A DNA stretch of 8,564 nt from Pseudomonadota bacterium (GCA_030672465.1 DAOVGJ010000031.1:1-8564), one strand, 5' to 3'; shown: positions 1-5,640, counted from the first letter of the stretch. Translations and numbers: made by a program. The notes: a model not told the origin generated them from the sequence alone.

Positions 1-45
1 TACCTAGATGCGAATTCCACAGTGATATACCATGTGTTCCCGCCT

Positions 46-124
46 AAAAAAAACCAGCTCTATGAATTACCCACTGTGTAATCTCCGGTCCCGTTCTCCC
101 CCCGGATAAGCAGAATAGAGCTGG
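46..124 (-). terminator. Branched intrinsic terminator after the left PilZ gene
   Basis: Read on the minus strand, CCAGCTCTAT (124-115) pairs perfectly with ATAGAGCTGG (63-54), and the second arm runs directly into eight T residues (53-46). The 51 bases enclosed by the stem hold two small hairpins, TCCGG/CCGGA (106-102 with 88-84) and TTAC/GTAA (81-78 with 70-67), so the RNA could form a three-way junction rather than a simple loop. It begins 20 bases after the PilZ stop codon, so it most likely ends that transcript. An outer pairing of 40-48 with 143-151 includes the stop codon itself. The U tract and stem are directly visible; the branched fold is inference. Confidence 0.75.
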
Positions 125-143
125 CGGTCAAACTTAGCTCAGT

Positions 144-539
144 TTAGGCGGCAAGGCTATCCAGCAACCATCTCAATTTCTCAAAGGCATCCTTCCCGAT
201 GTTGATGAATTTCAATCCATACTTATACTCCCCCCAATCCTCGGGTCCCCTGATGTCCGCCCAAACGATTTCGGCTTGGGCCTTGATCGGCGTTAGCTTA
301 AAACCATGGGAAAAGAAGACTTCGATCTTGAGCTTGGTTCCAATGGGGAACTTTTCCTGCATATAGACGAGCAGTCCTCCTTCGCTGGCATCGTGGGCAA
401 TCCCTCCCTGCTTCTTGCGCACTTTTACCTCGGAATATTTCATGGGGAGGTCAACGTTGAACCTGGGAAACCTCCTCTTCTCAATGGTGACAACCCCTGA
501 CTTTTGCCTTACATTTTCCTTGTTTTTTTCCTCATTCAT
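144..539 (-). CDS. PilZ-domain c-di-GMP-binding protein (left copy)
   Basis: This 131-residue protein is a single PilZ domain. It has the two signature c-di-GMP contacts: an RxxxR motif at R22-R26 (RRFPR) and a DxSxxG motif at D50-G55 (DASEGG). The beta-strand pattern typical of PilZ follows, with an IVWAD strand near 91-95 and a YGLKF strand near 107-111. The first 20 residues are charged and probably disordered. There is no signal peptide or membrane segment, so it should be cytosolic. PilZ proteins bind c-di-GMP and relay it to motility, secretion or exopolysaccharide machinery; no output partner is visible here. It lies 21 bases after a 52-residue gene and is probably co-transcribed with it. 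An AGGG about 8 bases before the ATG serves as ribosome site. A strong terminator follows. Confidence 0.93.
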   Translation of the reverse strand: MNEEKNKENVRQKSGVVTIEKRRFPRFNVDLPMKYSEVKVRKKQGGIAHDASEGGLLVYMQEKFPIGTKLKIEVFFSHGFKLTPIKAQAEIVWADIRGPEDWGEYKYGLKFINIGKDAFEKLRWLLDSLAA

Positions 540-560
540 GGAGATTCCCTAAGAGATCCC

Positions 561-719
561 TTACTGGCGTTCCTTCAGTTTCTGTTCCACCCACTGGATC
601 ATCTCATCGAGACACATGTCTTCAAACATGCCTTCTCGGATATCTTCGAACATTTTTCCGTTCCCGTCAACCCAATCTTTCTCTTCCCCGGCTTTATTCT
701 GGACTGTTATTTTCCCCAT
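561..719 (-). CDS. 52-residue acidic small protein, unknown function
   Basis: The frame is open further upstream, to an ATG at 887, but the upstream part is rich in Pro, Gly and Arg and overlaps the preceding helix-turn-helix gene. The ATG at 719 is a much better start because a GGAGG lies about 10 bases before it, followed by a second purine run. The protein starts MGKITVQNKAG and has an amphipathic, acidic C-terminal half (EDIREGMFEDMCLDEMIQWV, then KLKERQ). It has no signal peptide, membrane segment or recognised domain. It is 21 bases upstream of the left PilZ gene on the same strand, so it may be a partner or regulator of that protein; this is inference from position only. The mRNA just before the start is extremely G-rich. 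Confidence 0.6.
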   Translation of the reverse strand: MGKITVQNKAGEEKDWVDGNGKMFEDIREGMFEDMCLDEMIQWVEQKLKERQ

Positions 720-835
720 TTTCCTTCCCCCTCCCCCGGTATTTTCCCCCATCCCCAATCCCGAACGGATAAGGATGGGAATTGAGTCACTGAGATGGTC
801 GGGTTGGACAGGCAAAAGCAAACCCCGTGAATGAT

Positions 836-1075
836 TCATTGATCTCCCCTTAAGAAACGGTCCAGCTCCGATTTGAGCACCTTCCAACCCTTACCAGCCT
901 TTATGGCCTTAATTCGGCCTTCCCTAATATATTTGAAATAAGTCGGTTTCGTAATACGAAGGTAAAAACACGATTCCGTGGTTGTCAGTACGTGATCTTC
1001 TATGCTATTTTTATTAATTTCGGGCATATTCATCACGATTAAGGGGGTGTATCGCTTTAATCTTGAATCTTGCAT
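836..1075 (-). CDS. Excisionase-family helix-turn-helix DNA-binding protein
   Basis: The C-terminal 50 residues are a classic excisionase/MerR-like winged helix-turn-helix (HTH_17 type). LTTTESCFYLRITKPTYFKYI is interrupted helix-turn-helix sequence, followed by the wing REGRIKAIKAGKGWKVLKSEL and a final RFLRGD. Such proteins bind DNA as phage or element excisionases, or as small transcription factors. The start is uncertain. ATG 1075 has no ribosome site, and a sigma54-like element (1071-1086) would start transcription inside this reading frame. The internal ATGs at 1033 or 1027 (MNMPEINKN) are therefore plausible, although neither has a clear Shine-Dalgarno. No integrase or relaxase is nearby, so a role as a stand-alone regulator of the downstream small protein and PilZ gene is at least as likely as excision. 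Confidence 0.78.
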   Translation of the reverse strand: MQDSRLKRYTPLIVMNMPEINKNSIEDHVLTTTESCFYLRITKPTYFKYIREGRIKAIKAGKGWKVLKSELDRFLRGDQ

Positions 1076-1086
1076 TTTTTATGCCA
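1071..1086 (-). promoter_or_regulatory. Sigma54-like -24/-12 element (weaker match)
   Basis: The minus strand reads TGGCATA-AAAA-ATGCA. It has the invariant GG-N10-GC spacing and matches TGGCAYR-N4-TTGCW except for the first T of the -12 box. It covers the annotated start of the helix-turn-helix gene. If used, transcription would begin near 1060 and translation at an internal ATG. Chance similarity is possible because the spacer is a run of A. Confidence 0.35.
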
Positions 1087-1159
1087 ATGGAAGCGAGGGA
1101 TTTCTGAATCATTTCCATTTAACGGTATGATATTATTAATCAAATATTAAGCCACATCC

Positions 1160-1193
1160 CTCAAAAGGGACGAGCCCTTCATTGAGTTTTTTT
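1160..1193 (+). terminator. Plus-strand intrinsic terminator with no recognised parent gene
   Basis: CTCAA-AAGGG (1160-1169) pairs with CCCTT (1175-1179) and TTGAG (1182-1186), with a two-base bulge and a five-base loop ACGAG. Seven T residues follow at 1187-1193. The T tract is only on the plus strand, yet all neighbouring protein genes read on the minus strand. It may end a short plus-strand RNA starting in the AT-rich stretch 1100-1155 (a TATGAT lies at 1126-1131 but no good -35). Alternatively it protects against antisense reading into the left DUF4124 gene. Confidence 0.6.
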
Positions 1194-1349
1194 GCATATC
1201 ACGGGGAAAGGCCTTTGACGGGGAAAAAGGATAGCGAATAAGATCCTACATGCTTATGTAAAGGCGAGAAAAAAGGATGGGCTGATGGCAAGGGGGTTCG
1301 ATTTCCCTCAAATGATTTATCCCTTCTAGCACAAAACCCCATATGGGAT

Positions 1350-1892
1350 CTATGGATGGAGCCATGAGGGATCAGCTCCTGCCACCCTCGCCTCATCCAA
1401 TAAGACGTCATTCAGCATATGTCGAGCCTCGTCTATCTGAGCCTTATACTTTTCGTCTTCCTCCTGGAGGCGTTTGATCTTCCTCCGGTACCTTCTCCTC
1501 TTTCCATCGTTGCGGGCCTTTTCCAGGACTTTCCCTGCTTCTTCGATCTCCTTGGTAATCCTTTCGTGCTGTGAAGTGGCATCCTCCAGTTGAACCCACC
1601 ACTTGGAGGCCCTGTCCCTCCACCAGGATTCCCTTCGCCCAAAACGATCCGTGGGCTCGCGTTGGATCCGTCGATTCGACCATTTCCCCTCATCGGAAGG
1701 TTTTCCGCCTTCCTCCTTGATGGTTTTTTTCTCCTCAACTCGATCCCAATATTTTTCCGGTACTTTTGCCGGATCATCAGTAAAATGGACCGTTCCCGAT
1801 TCGTCCATCCATTTATATACCTGGGCATAGGAGAAGGAGACCGCCAAGAGGCAATAAAGTCCAAGGAGAATTTGGAGACATCTCGTATTCAT
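1350..1892 (-). CDS. Secreted DUF4124 coiled-coil protein (left copy)
   Basis: A 180-residue protein. A signal peptide (residues 1-23, hydrophobic core from about 7 to 20, likely cut after SYA) is followed by a DUF4124 domain with the hallmark QVYKWMDESGTVHFTDDP (24-41) and VPEKY. Next come a short charged linker, a conserved DRFGRRESWWRDRASKWW stretch and a basic/acidic coiled coil of about 75 residues (EKARNDGKRRRYRRKIKRLQ). It ends SWLHP. DUF4124 proteins are small, periplasmic and of unknown function. It is clearly a paralog of the gene at 5628-6152: order, coiled coil and tail all match. The ribosome site is weak (AGGT upstream of the ATG). The predicted small RNA on the plus strand diverges from its upstream region and would be antisense to any longer leader. 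Periplasmic location is inferred from the signal peptide. Confidence 0.88.
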   Translation of the reverse strand: MNTRCLQILLGLYCLLAVSFSYAQVYKWMDESGTVHFTDDPAKVPEKYWDRVEEKKTIKEEGGKPSDEGKWSNRRIQREPTDRFGRRESWWRDRASKWWVQLEDATSQHERITKEIEEAGKVLEKARNDGKRRRYRRKIKRLQEEDEKYKAQIDEARHMLNDVLLDEARVAGADPSWLHP

Positions 1893-1948
1893 ACCGTTAC
1901 CTGATCTCGATGGTCATTTGACTCATCCGCCTTAAATGATCTCATCGG

Positions 1949-1978
1949 TTGAATTTCGAAAAATAGATGGGATATAAT
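1949..1978 (+). promoter_or_regulatory. Sigma70-type promoter of the candidate small RNA
   Basis: TTGAAT (1949-1954), an 18-base spacer, then a perfect TATAAT (1973-1978) on the plus strand. The start would fall about 1984-1988, exactly at the first base pair of the following hairpin. No plus-strand protein gene follows, and a perfect terminator comes only about 80 bases later. Confidence 0.72.
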
Positions 1979-1984
1979 TTATTT

Positions 1985-2066
1985 TCCAATACATCACTGT
2001 TTCACCTCCCATGTTGATGTATTGGATTGGATCAGCCAAAACCCTCCTTTGGCTGATCCTTTTTCT
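1985..2066 (+). ncRNA. Candidate anti-Shine-Dalgarno small RNA with two hairpins
   Basis: The predicted RNA of about 80 nt consists almost wholly of two hairpins joined by AUU. Hairpin 1 pairs CCAATACATCA (1986-1996) with TGATGTATTGG (2015-2025) around an 18-base loop containing UCACCUCC. Hairpin 2 pairs GGATCAGCCAAA (2029-2040) with TTTGGCTGATCC (2048-2059) around the loop ACCCTCC and is followed by five T. UCACCUCC and, in the second loop plus arm, CCUCCUUU are both segments of the 16S rRNA 3' end, the sequence that reads Shine-Dalgarno sites. Small RNAs with C-rich CUCC-type loops, such as the CcsR/cuckoo RNAs of alphaproteobacteria and sX13 of Xanthomonas, repress translation by pairing with ribosome-binding sites. 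A similar role here is inference. No protein is encoded on this strand. Confidence 0.68.
2029..2064 (+). terminator. Perfect intrinsic terminator of the small RNA
   Basis: Two perfectly complementary 12-base arms with a 7-base loop are followed by TTTTT (2060-2064). On the opposite strand no T run follows the stem, so it acts only for plus-strand transcription. Confidence 0.85.
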
Positions 2067-2216
2067 ATTTTCACTTTACCCTTTCCATCGCCACTCGTCA
2101 AGGACGGGAGCTTCCTGAGTTTCAAGGGAACACCGTTGTCCATGAGCGTAGTTTGCTGGAGAAGTGGGGGACCCATCGAGGGTGATTTTTTTCATGATCG
2201 ACTTATGCTATCCGCA

Positions 2217-2437
2217 TGGAATGATGGAATAGTGGATATCAAAAGCGGAAAGAACAAAGTGATGGAATGATGGAGTAATGGAATAGTGGGAAAGAACAAA
2301 ATTTTTGTTTTCATTGCTTTCAACCCATCGTCCCAGTATTCCAATATTCCAGCTGAGTTGAAGCCCCGAAGTTCTTTCATTTATCTCAACCCATCACTCC
2401 AGTACTCCATTATTCCAATATTCCAGCTGGTATTCCA
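2217..2437. repeat. 8-bp-period TGGARTNN repeat arrays in opposing orientation
   Basis: Contiguous octamers of the form TGGARTNN occur on the plus strand at 2217-2240 (3 units) and 2263-2294 (4 units). On the minus strand they occur at 2320-2351 (4 units), 2386-2425 (5 units), and as one more unit at 2430-2437. The plus blocks share the trailer GAAAGAACAAA (2248-2258 and 2290-2300). Both minus blocks end in TGGGTTGA. The two halves are largely complementary and could form a long cruciform or RNA hairpin. No flanking target-site duplication or transposase was seen. Confidence 0.75.
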
Positions 2438-2680
2438 GCTGGGGCGAGGCCCCTGAGCTCCTATATAATCAACAGGTTACGAAATAACTCCCTATAAAAG
2501 TCAAGAAACGCCTGTCCTTCGTCCCTTCCCAACGGGAGCATTTTGGCAAAAATCCCTTGAACGGGGTGAGAACCTCTGGAAAGAATATTTCACAGGCAGA
2601 AGTTGCCCTTTTCGTCCAGGGGGGAAGAGGGGAAACGTGGAATTTATCAGGAGAGCATGGCTGAGGTTAAGCATTACATA

Positions 2681-2793
2681 CAAGAACGAGGGACGGAGGG
2701 ATCGGTGAAATCGATAGTTATTAAGGTTATTGGGGCGGGGGGTTTTTTTACCTTTCTAACTTGACCTCACCGACCCCTCATCCCTCGTTCTTG
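2681..2793. repeat. Long imperfect inverted repeat
   Basis: The arm CAAGAACGAGGGA (2681-2693) is perfectly inverted at 2781-2793. After a diverged 7-8 base stretch the match resumes with TCGGTGA (2702-2708) against TCACCGA (2767-2773). Arms are about 27 bases with a 58-base spacer that includes GGGGCGGGGGG and seven T. It may be a small non-autonomous element or a palindromic intergenic repeat; there is no coding content. Confidence 0.65.
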
Positions 2794-2800
2794 ACAAAAG

Positions 2801-3121
2801 CTAATTCATTGGGAGGGTACCTGAATATCTCACTTGCCTGTCCTCATGGCCTTTTCCTCTTAAACAAAATGAGGTTGCCCAAGAGTCAGATCCCGCTGTT
2901 GCGGCAGAGCCCTTGCCTTTCCCTTCCATCGGTGATGCTCCGATACAACCGTTTAGGCAGGGGACAATCGGAGAAACCCGTGCCACAACCTCCTGCTCCT
3001 TCTTTTCCCTTGGTGGGATCGTCTTCACCATCTTCTTGAAACCTTTGGTTGAATGAGAACGAGAGTCAAGGGTTAATTTAAGGCAATATAACAAAATCCA
3101 TCCGAGGCATCTAAAGATCAT
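2801..3121 (-). CDS. Doubtful 106-residue hypothetical protein
   Basis: The frame starts at an ATG preceded by GGAG eight bases away. The N-terminus is mildly hydrophobic (MIFRCLGWILLYCLKLTL), which could be a weak membrane anchor. The rest is basic, glycine- and serine-rich, with no domain I recognise. Its 3' end reaches to within ten bases of the inverted repeat at 2681-2793. Amino acid composition is not persuasive and no promoter or terminator was found. It could be a decayed gene or a chance frame in a gene-poor stretch, and is listed because nothing else explains these bases. Confidence 0.22.
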   Translation of the reverse strand: MIFRCLGWILLYCLKLTLDSRSHSTKGFKKMVKTIPPREKKEQEVVARVSPIVPCLNGCIGASPMEGKGKGSAATAGSDSWATSFCLRGKGHEDRQVRYSGTLPMN

Positions 3122-3220
3122 TCCTGCTTCTCCATTACCGTTTTAATCTCTGGACTTTTCCATGCAGCATCTGGTGTATTCACATCGCACCATGACCTCA
3201 TGCTTATCGTTCGTATGATG

Positions 3221-3544
3221 TTAGCTCTCTCGATTCCCTCTCTCGTGGAAAACCCTCCCCAGGGCTAACGAGGAAGTCACATTCCTGGAGGTCCCTTTTG
3301 CCTTCCTTCTATGGGTATTCAAATAAGGATCCCCCCTTTCCCTCATCCTTCCCTGGAGGTATTCACTCCTGTTTATTTCCTGGATCAATTTAATGCCTTT
3401 CCGAGTTCCCTTCTTCTTAACTCTTGGAAAATGGGAGGCGAAGAATAATACGGAAAAGATATCCCTCCCCTCGAGGTACCTTACCATCTCGTAGCTCTTC
3501 CCTGCACCCACGTGACCGCTCTCTAAGATGAGTTTAAAGAACAT
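3221..3544 (-). CDS. Small conserved-looking protein with GHVGAGKS motif
   Basis: 107 residues. The first 65 or so look like a folded domain: alternating hydrophobic residues in MFFKLILESGHVGAGKSYEM, then VRYLEGRDIFSVLFFASHFP, then a basic RVKKKGTRKG and IKLIQEINRSEYLQG. GHVGAGKS (10-17) formally matches the Walker A pattern GxxxxGKS, but the protein is too short for a normal P-loop NTPase and has no Walker B, so nucleotide binding is unproven. The last 35 residues are basic, low in hydrophobics and may be disordered. A sigma54-like element 43 bases upstream supports a real gene with a short leader; the Shine-Dalgarno is weak. It stands alone, about 260 bases downstream of the 610-residue gene. 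I do not recognise the family with certainty. Confidence 0.6.
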   Translation of the reverse strand: MFFKLILESGHVGAGKSYEMVRYLEGRDIFSVLFFASHFPRVKKKGTRKGIKLIQEINRSEYLQGRMRERGDPYLNTHRRKAKGTSRNVTSSLALGRVFHERGNRES

Positions 3545-3586
3545 GATCTACTCTATGAAAATGGGTGAATTGACCTCTTATCTTTT

Positions 3587-3602
3587 AGCAATAACTATAC
3601 CA
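3587..3602 (-). promoter_or_regulatory. Sigma54-like -24/-12 promoter of the small protein gene
   Basis: The minus strand reads TGGTATA-GTTA-TTGCT, with GG and GC exactly ten bases apart. It is identical at 13 of 16 positions to the stronger element at 6823-6838. The predicted start near 3576 gives a leader of about 32 bases to the ATG at 3544. Confidence 0.45.
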
Positions 3603-3639
3603 AGACCTGTTTAACCAGGCGGTTACGAGAAGTCCGGAC

Positions 3640-3702
3640 AAAAAGGAAGGGGAGATACGGCCTGAGTTTATTGCCCGACAAGGGATAAGTTCAGGCCGTA
3701 TC
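3640..3702 (-). terminator. Hairpin downstream of the 610-residue gene, possible terminator
   Basis: GATACGGCCTGA (3654-3665) is perfectly inverted at 3691-3702, and several A-T and G-T pairs extend the stem inward to give about 19 pairs. On the minus strand a T5 (3644-3640) follows, but nine bases separate it from the stem, so it is a poor match to a standard intrinsic terminator. It lies about 105 bases after the stop codon at 3808. Confidence 0.45.
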
Positions 3703-3807
3703 CATGGGGGGAAGGAGATTAATAATCCACCTTGAACGTCCTGAAAAGGCATTTATGCATAACTTTTTTCACCAGGCTATGAAAACTTTTCATAAATTTC
3801 CATTCAT

Positions 3808-5640
3808 TCATGATAGGGAACAGTGCTCGCAATTCCCATCCTGACAATAGTCGGCCCCAAGGAGGGAGAGATAATCGAAGGCCAAGGGGTCATCGGATAA
3901 ATGATCTATGATCTCATCGAAGAGGTGGGGGCGCCCCCCTAATAAGGGAAATTCCAACCGCTCACCCCAGTCACTCGCTCGCCACTCCTCCCTCAGATAA
4001 TGGGCAATGGGTTCAAACATTTCAGGAGACGTCCTACCGGTGCCCAATTCCCTCATAGCACACGCGATGCAACGAGCCGAGATGAGGGCACTAAATCCAT
4101 GGATATTCATGATACTCTGGTGGAGGAGCACTATATCGGACTCCTTGGAGGCCGATCTCATTGAGGAGGCTATCCCGCCTACGTGGATCGATAGTTCCTT
4201 TAACGTCATGGCAAATCGGGTCTTCCCACCATCGGTATGGAGCCACAACCCTTCCTTCAATACGCACTTGCGTAATGTGGATTCGATCTCATCCAAGGAG
4301 GCCTTTCGAATCTCCCCTGCATGAAACAGCCCCTGGTTTCTCAACAATGAATTAATGGATCCACCCTCCTCATCCCAGACTATTTCCCAAGGTCGAAAGG
4401 GCCATTTATCGAAGAGGACCAGCGAAAGGAACCGAACGAGGGTATCTTCCTCGCTGACCAAGGATTTGGCATTGAACCCAAGATGATTAAAATTCCTCAG
4501 ATCATGGGGGATTTTTTCCTCGTTATATCCCTTGATTATTGCTCTTGCGATGCTCGATGAGCTTTTTTGGCTGATTTTGGGGCATGCGAAATTTCTCAGG
4601 GGGGATTGCCCATCGAATTCGGATAGTGGAACCCGTGGGGAGGGACGAGAACCCGATCCGACCTTCTTATATACTGCCATCTTGGGAACCCCCCAGCCCG
4701 GCGGACTTTCCACAAAGGTTCCCGTGGATTGAATAGAGCTCCCCTGCTCCTGAGCGCACCACGAGAGGATACCAGCCAGGTATTGCCTTGCCGACTCACC
4801 GTCAACACCCTCATATTTCCTCTCCACGAAGGCCCACTCTTCGGGGAAAATTACCCTCAAAACTTCCTCGACATCGGTCTCGGTAAACGTATCCTTCGAA
4901 ATCCTCGAGACCACTTCGTCTAGTAACGAATTGATGGCTTTTGAATTGGGAACCCTCCGTTCCGAGATCGTCTCATCGGCGGCCTTGGGTCGATTGCTTC
5001 CCCCCGAAGGTGCCACCTTTTTATGGGGTACTTTGTCAATTCGGGCCTCAATCACTGCATCATCCTCTCCCTTAAAGGCGATGGAAACACGCCTTACTCC
5101 AGTATTTCCCTCCCTAATCACCTTAAAGGGAGAAAATTGATCCGGATGAAGGAAACTGAAGGCAACGGGTGATTCCTCATAGACGATGAACTGGTCGCGG
5201 GAGTCGAAAAATTGGGCAACAACCTTCACCCCCCTAAAGGGATGGGCTGAAATGTTCCTCACCCTTCCGGTAACCTCTATTCTCCCTCCTTGAGAGGATG
5301 AAGTCACGGACTCCAGTTGGAGAAGGGGCGTTTTCCCGGCCTCGTATTCTAGCTCCAGCAAAGGCGCTTCCTCCTCCATTATGAGTTGCGCCATACCTCC
5401 CAAAGACCTAAACTCCTTTACAAGGGCTTCGGCCCTGACCAAGGAAAGACCCCTCTTGAGCAAAATGGGGGGGTTGCTGATCAGGTATTCGACCTTATCA
5501 GGAGGGATATGGTAGCGCTCTGAAATTCCCCCCAAGAAGTTTCTCGTGGCCTCCGCCGAATTGTTGGCGATACCGAGAAACAAGACTTTATAGGTATTTT
5601 GATCCCTTTCCGGAACCACGACATCCCTTATTTCACCCAT
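3808..5640 (-). CDS. 610-residue multidomain protein: L7/L12-C-like, FxLyD-like, Cys tail
   Basis: Residues 16-88 resemble the ribosomal L7/L12 C-terminal (ClpS-like) fold: a strand YKVLFLGI, a helix, then ISNPPILLKRGLS and a second helix ending LGGMAQLIME. Residues 103-192 resemble an FxLyD domain, with GRIEVTGRVRNIS, GVKVVAQFFDSR and a Phe/Pro-rich strand. A linker follows, then a helical region (232-300) and a large mostly helical C-terminal part (355-597) that I do not recognise. It contains a CxxC at 524-527 and ends in C599-x4-C604-x2-C607, which could bind metal. There is no signal peptide, so it is predicted cytosolic. The ATG overlaps the end of the upstream DUF4124 gene by 13 bases, with AGGAG about 10 bases before it, indicating translational coupling. 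Function unknown; both N-terminal domain assignments are by eye. Confidence 0.85.
   Translation of the reverse strand: MGEIRDVVVPERDQNTYKVLFLGIANNSAEATRNFLGGISERYHIPPDKVEYLISNPPILLKRGLSLVRAEALVKEFRSLGGMAQLIMEEEAPLLELEYEAGKTPLLQLESVTSSSQGGRIEVTGRVRNISAHPFRGVKVVAQFFDSRDQFIVYEESPVAFSFLHPDQFSPFKVIREGNTGVRRVSIAFKGEDDAVIEARIDKVPHKKVAPSGGSNRPKAADETISERRVPNSKAINSLLDEVVSRISKDTFTETDVEEVLRVIFPEEWAFVERKYEGVDGESARQYLAGILSWCAQEQGSSIQSTGTFVESPPGWGVPKMAVYKKVGSGSRPSPRVPLSEFDGQSPLRNFACPKISQKSSSSIARAIIKGYNEEKIPHDLRNFNHLGFNAKSLVSEEDTLVRFLSLVLFDKWPFRPWEIVWDEEGGSINSLLRNQGLFHAGEIRKASLDEIESTLRKCVLKEGLWLHTDGGKTRFAMTLKELSIHVGGIASSMRSASKESDIVLLHQSIMNIHGFSALISARCIACAMRELGTGRTSPEMFEPIAHYLREEWRASDWGERLEFPLLGGRPHLFDEIIDHLSDDPLAFDYLSLLGADYCQDGNCEHCSLS

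Larger units (their letters stand above)
2066..2800. other. Gene-free repeat-bearing region
   Basis: No frame here combines a convincing start, ribosome site and protein-like composition. The stretch holds octamer repeats (2217-2437), a small GGGGC/GCCCC hairpin (2441-2453) and a long inverted repeat (2681-2793). A 35-codon plus-strand frame at 2657-2764 has an AGGAG three bases before its ATG but runs through the inverted repeat, so it is not called. The rest shows nothing recognisable. Confidence 0.6.

Noticed and set aside
836..1350. Integrated phage or conjugative element
   Set aside because: An excisionase-like gene and a T-arm fragment are suggestive, but there is no integrase, structural gene, relaxase or matching attachment pair.
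1199..1411. Minus-strand frame of 70 codons overlapping the DUF4124 stop region
   Set aside because: It overlaps the end of a well-supported gene, lacks a ribosome site and translates the tRNA-like fragment; the composition looks like noise.
1994..2176. 60-codon minus-strand frame upstream of the left DUF4124 gene
   Set aside because: It runs through both small-RNA hairpins and a terminator and has no protein-like pattern; it ends at a TGATG overlap with the leader frame only by chance of the stem sequence.
2217..2437. CRISPR array
   Set aside because: The repeats are 8 bp, contiguous, without unique spacers, and change strand halfway; no cas gene is present.
2657..2764. 35-codon plus-strand frame preceded by AGGAG
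   Set aside because: The ribosome site is only three bases from the ATG, most of the frame consists of the inverted repeat at 2681-2793, and the C-terminus is encoded by G and T runs.
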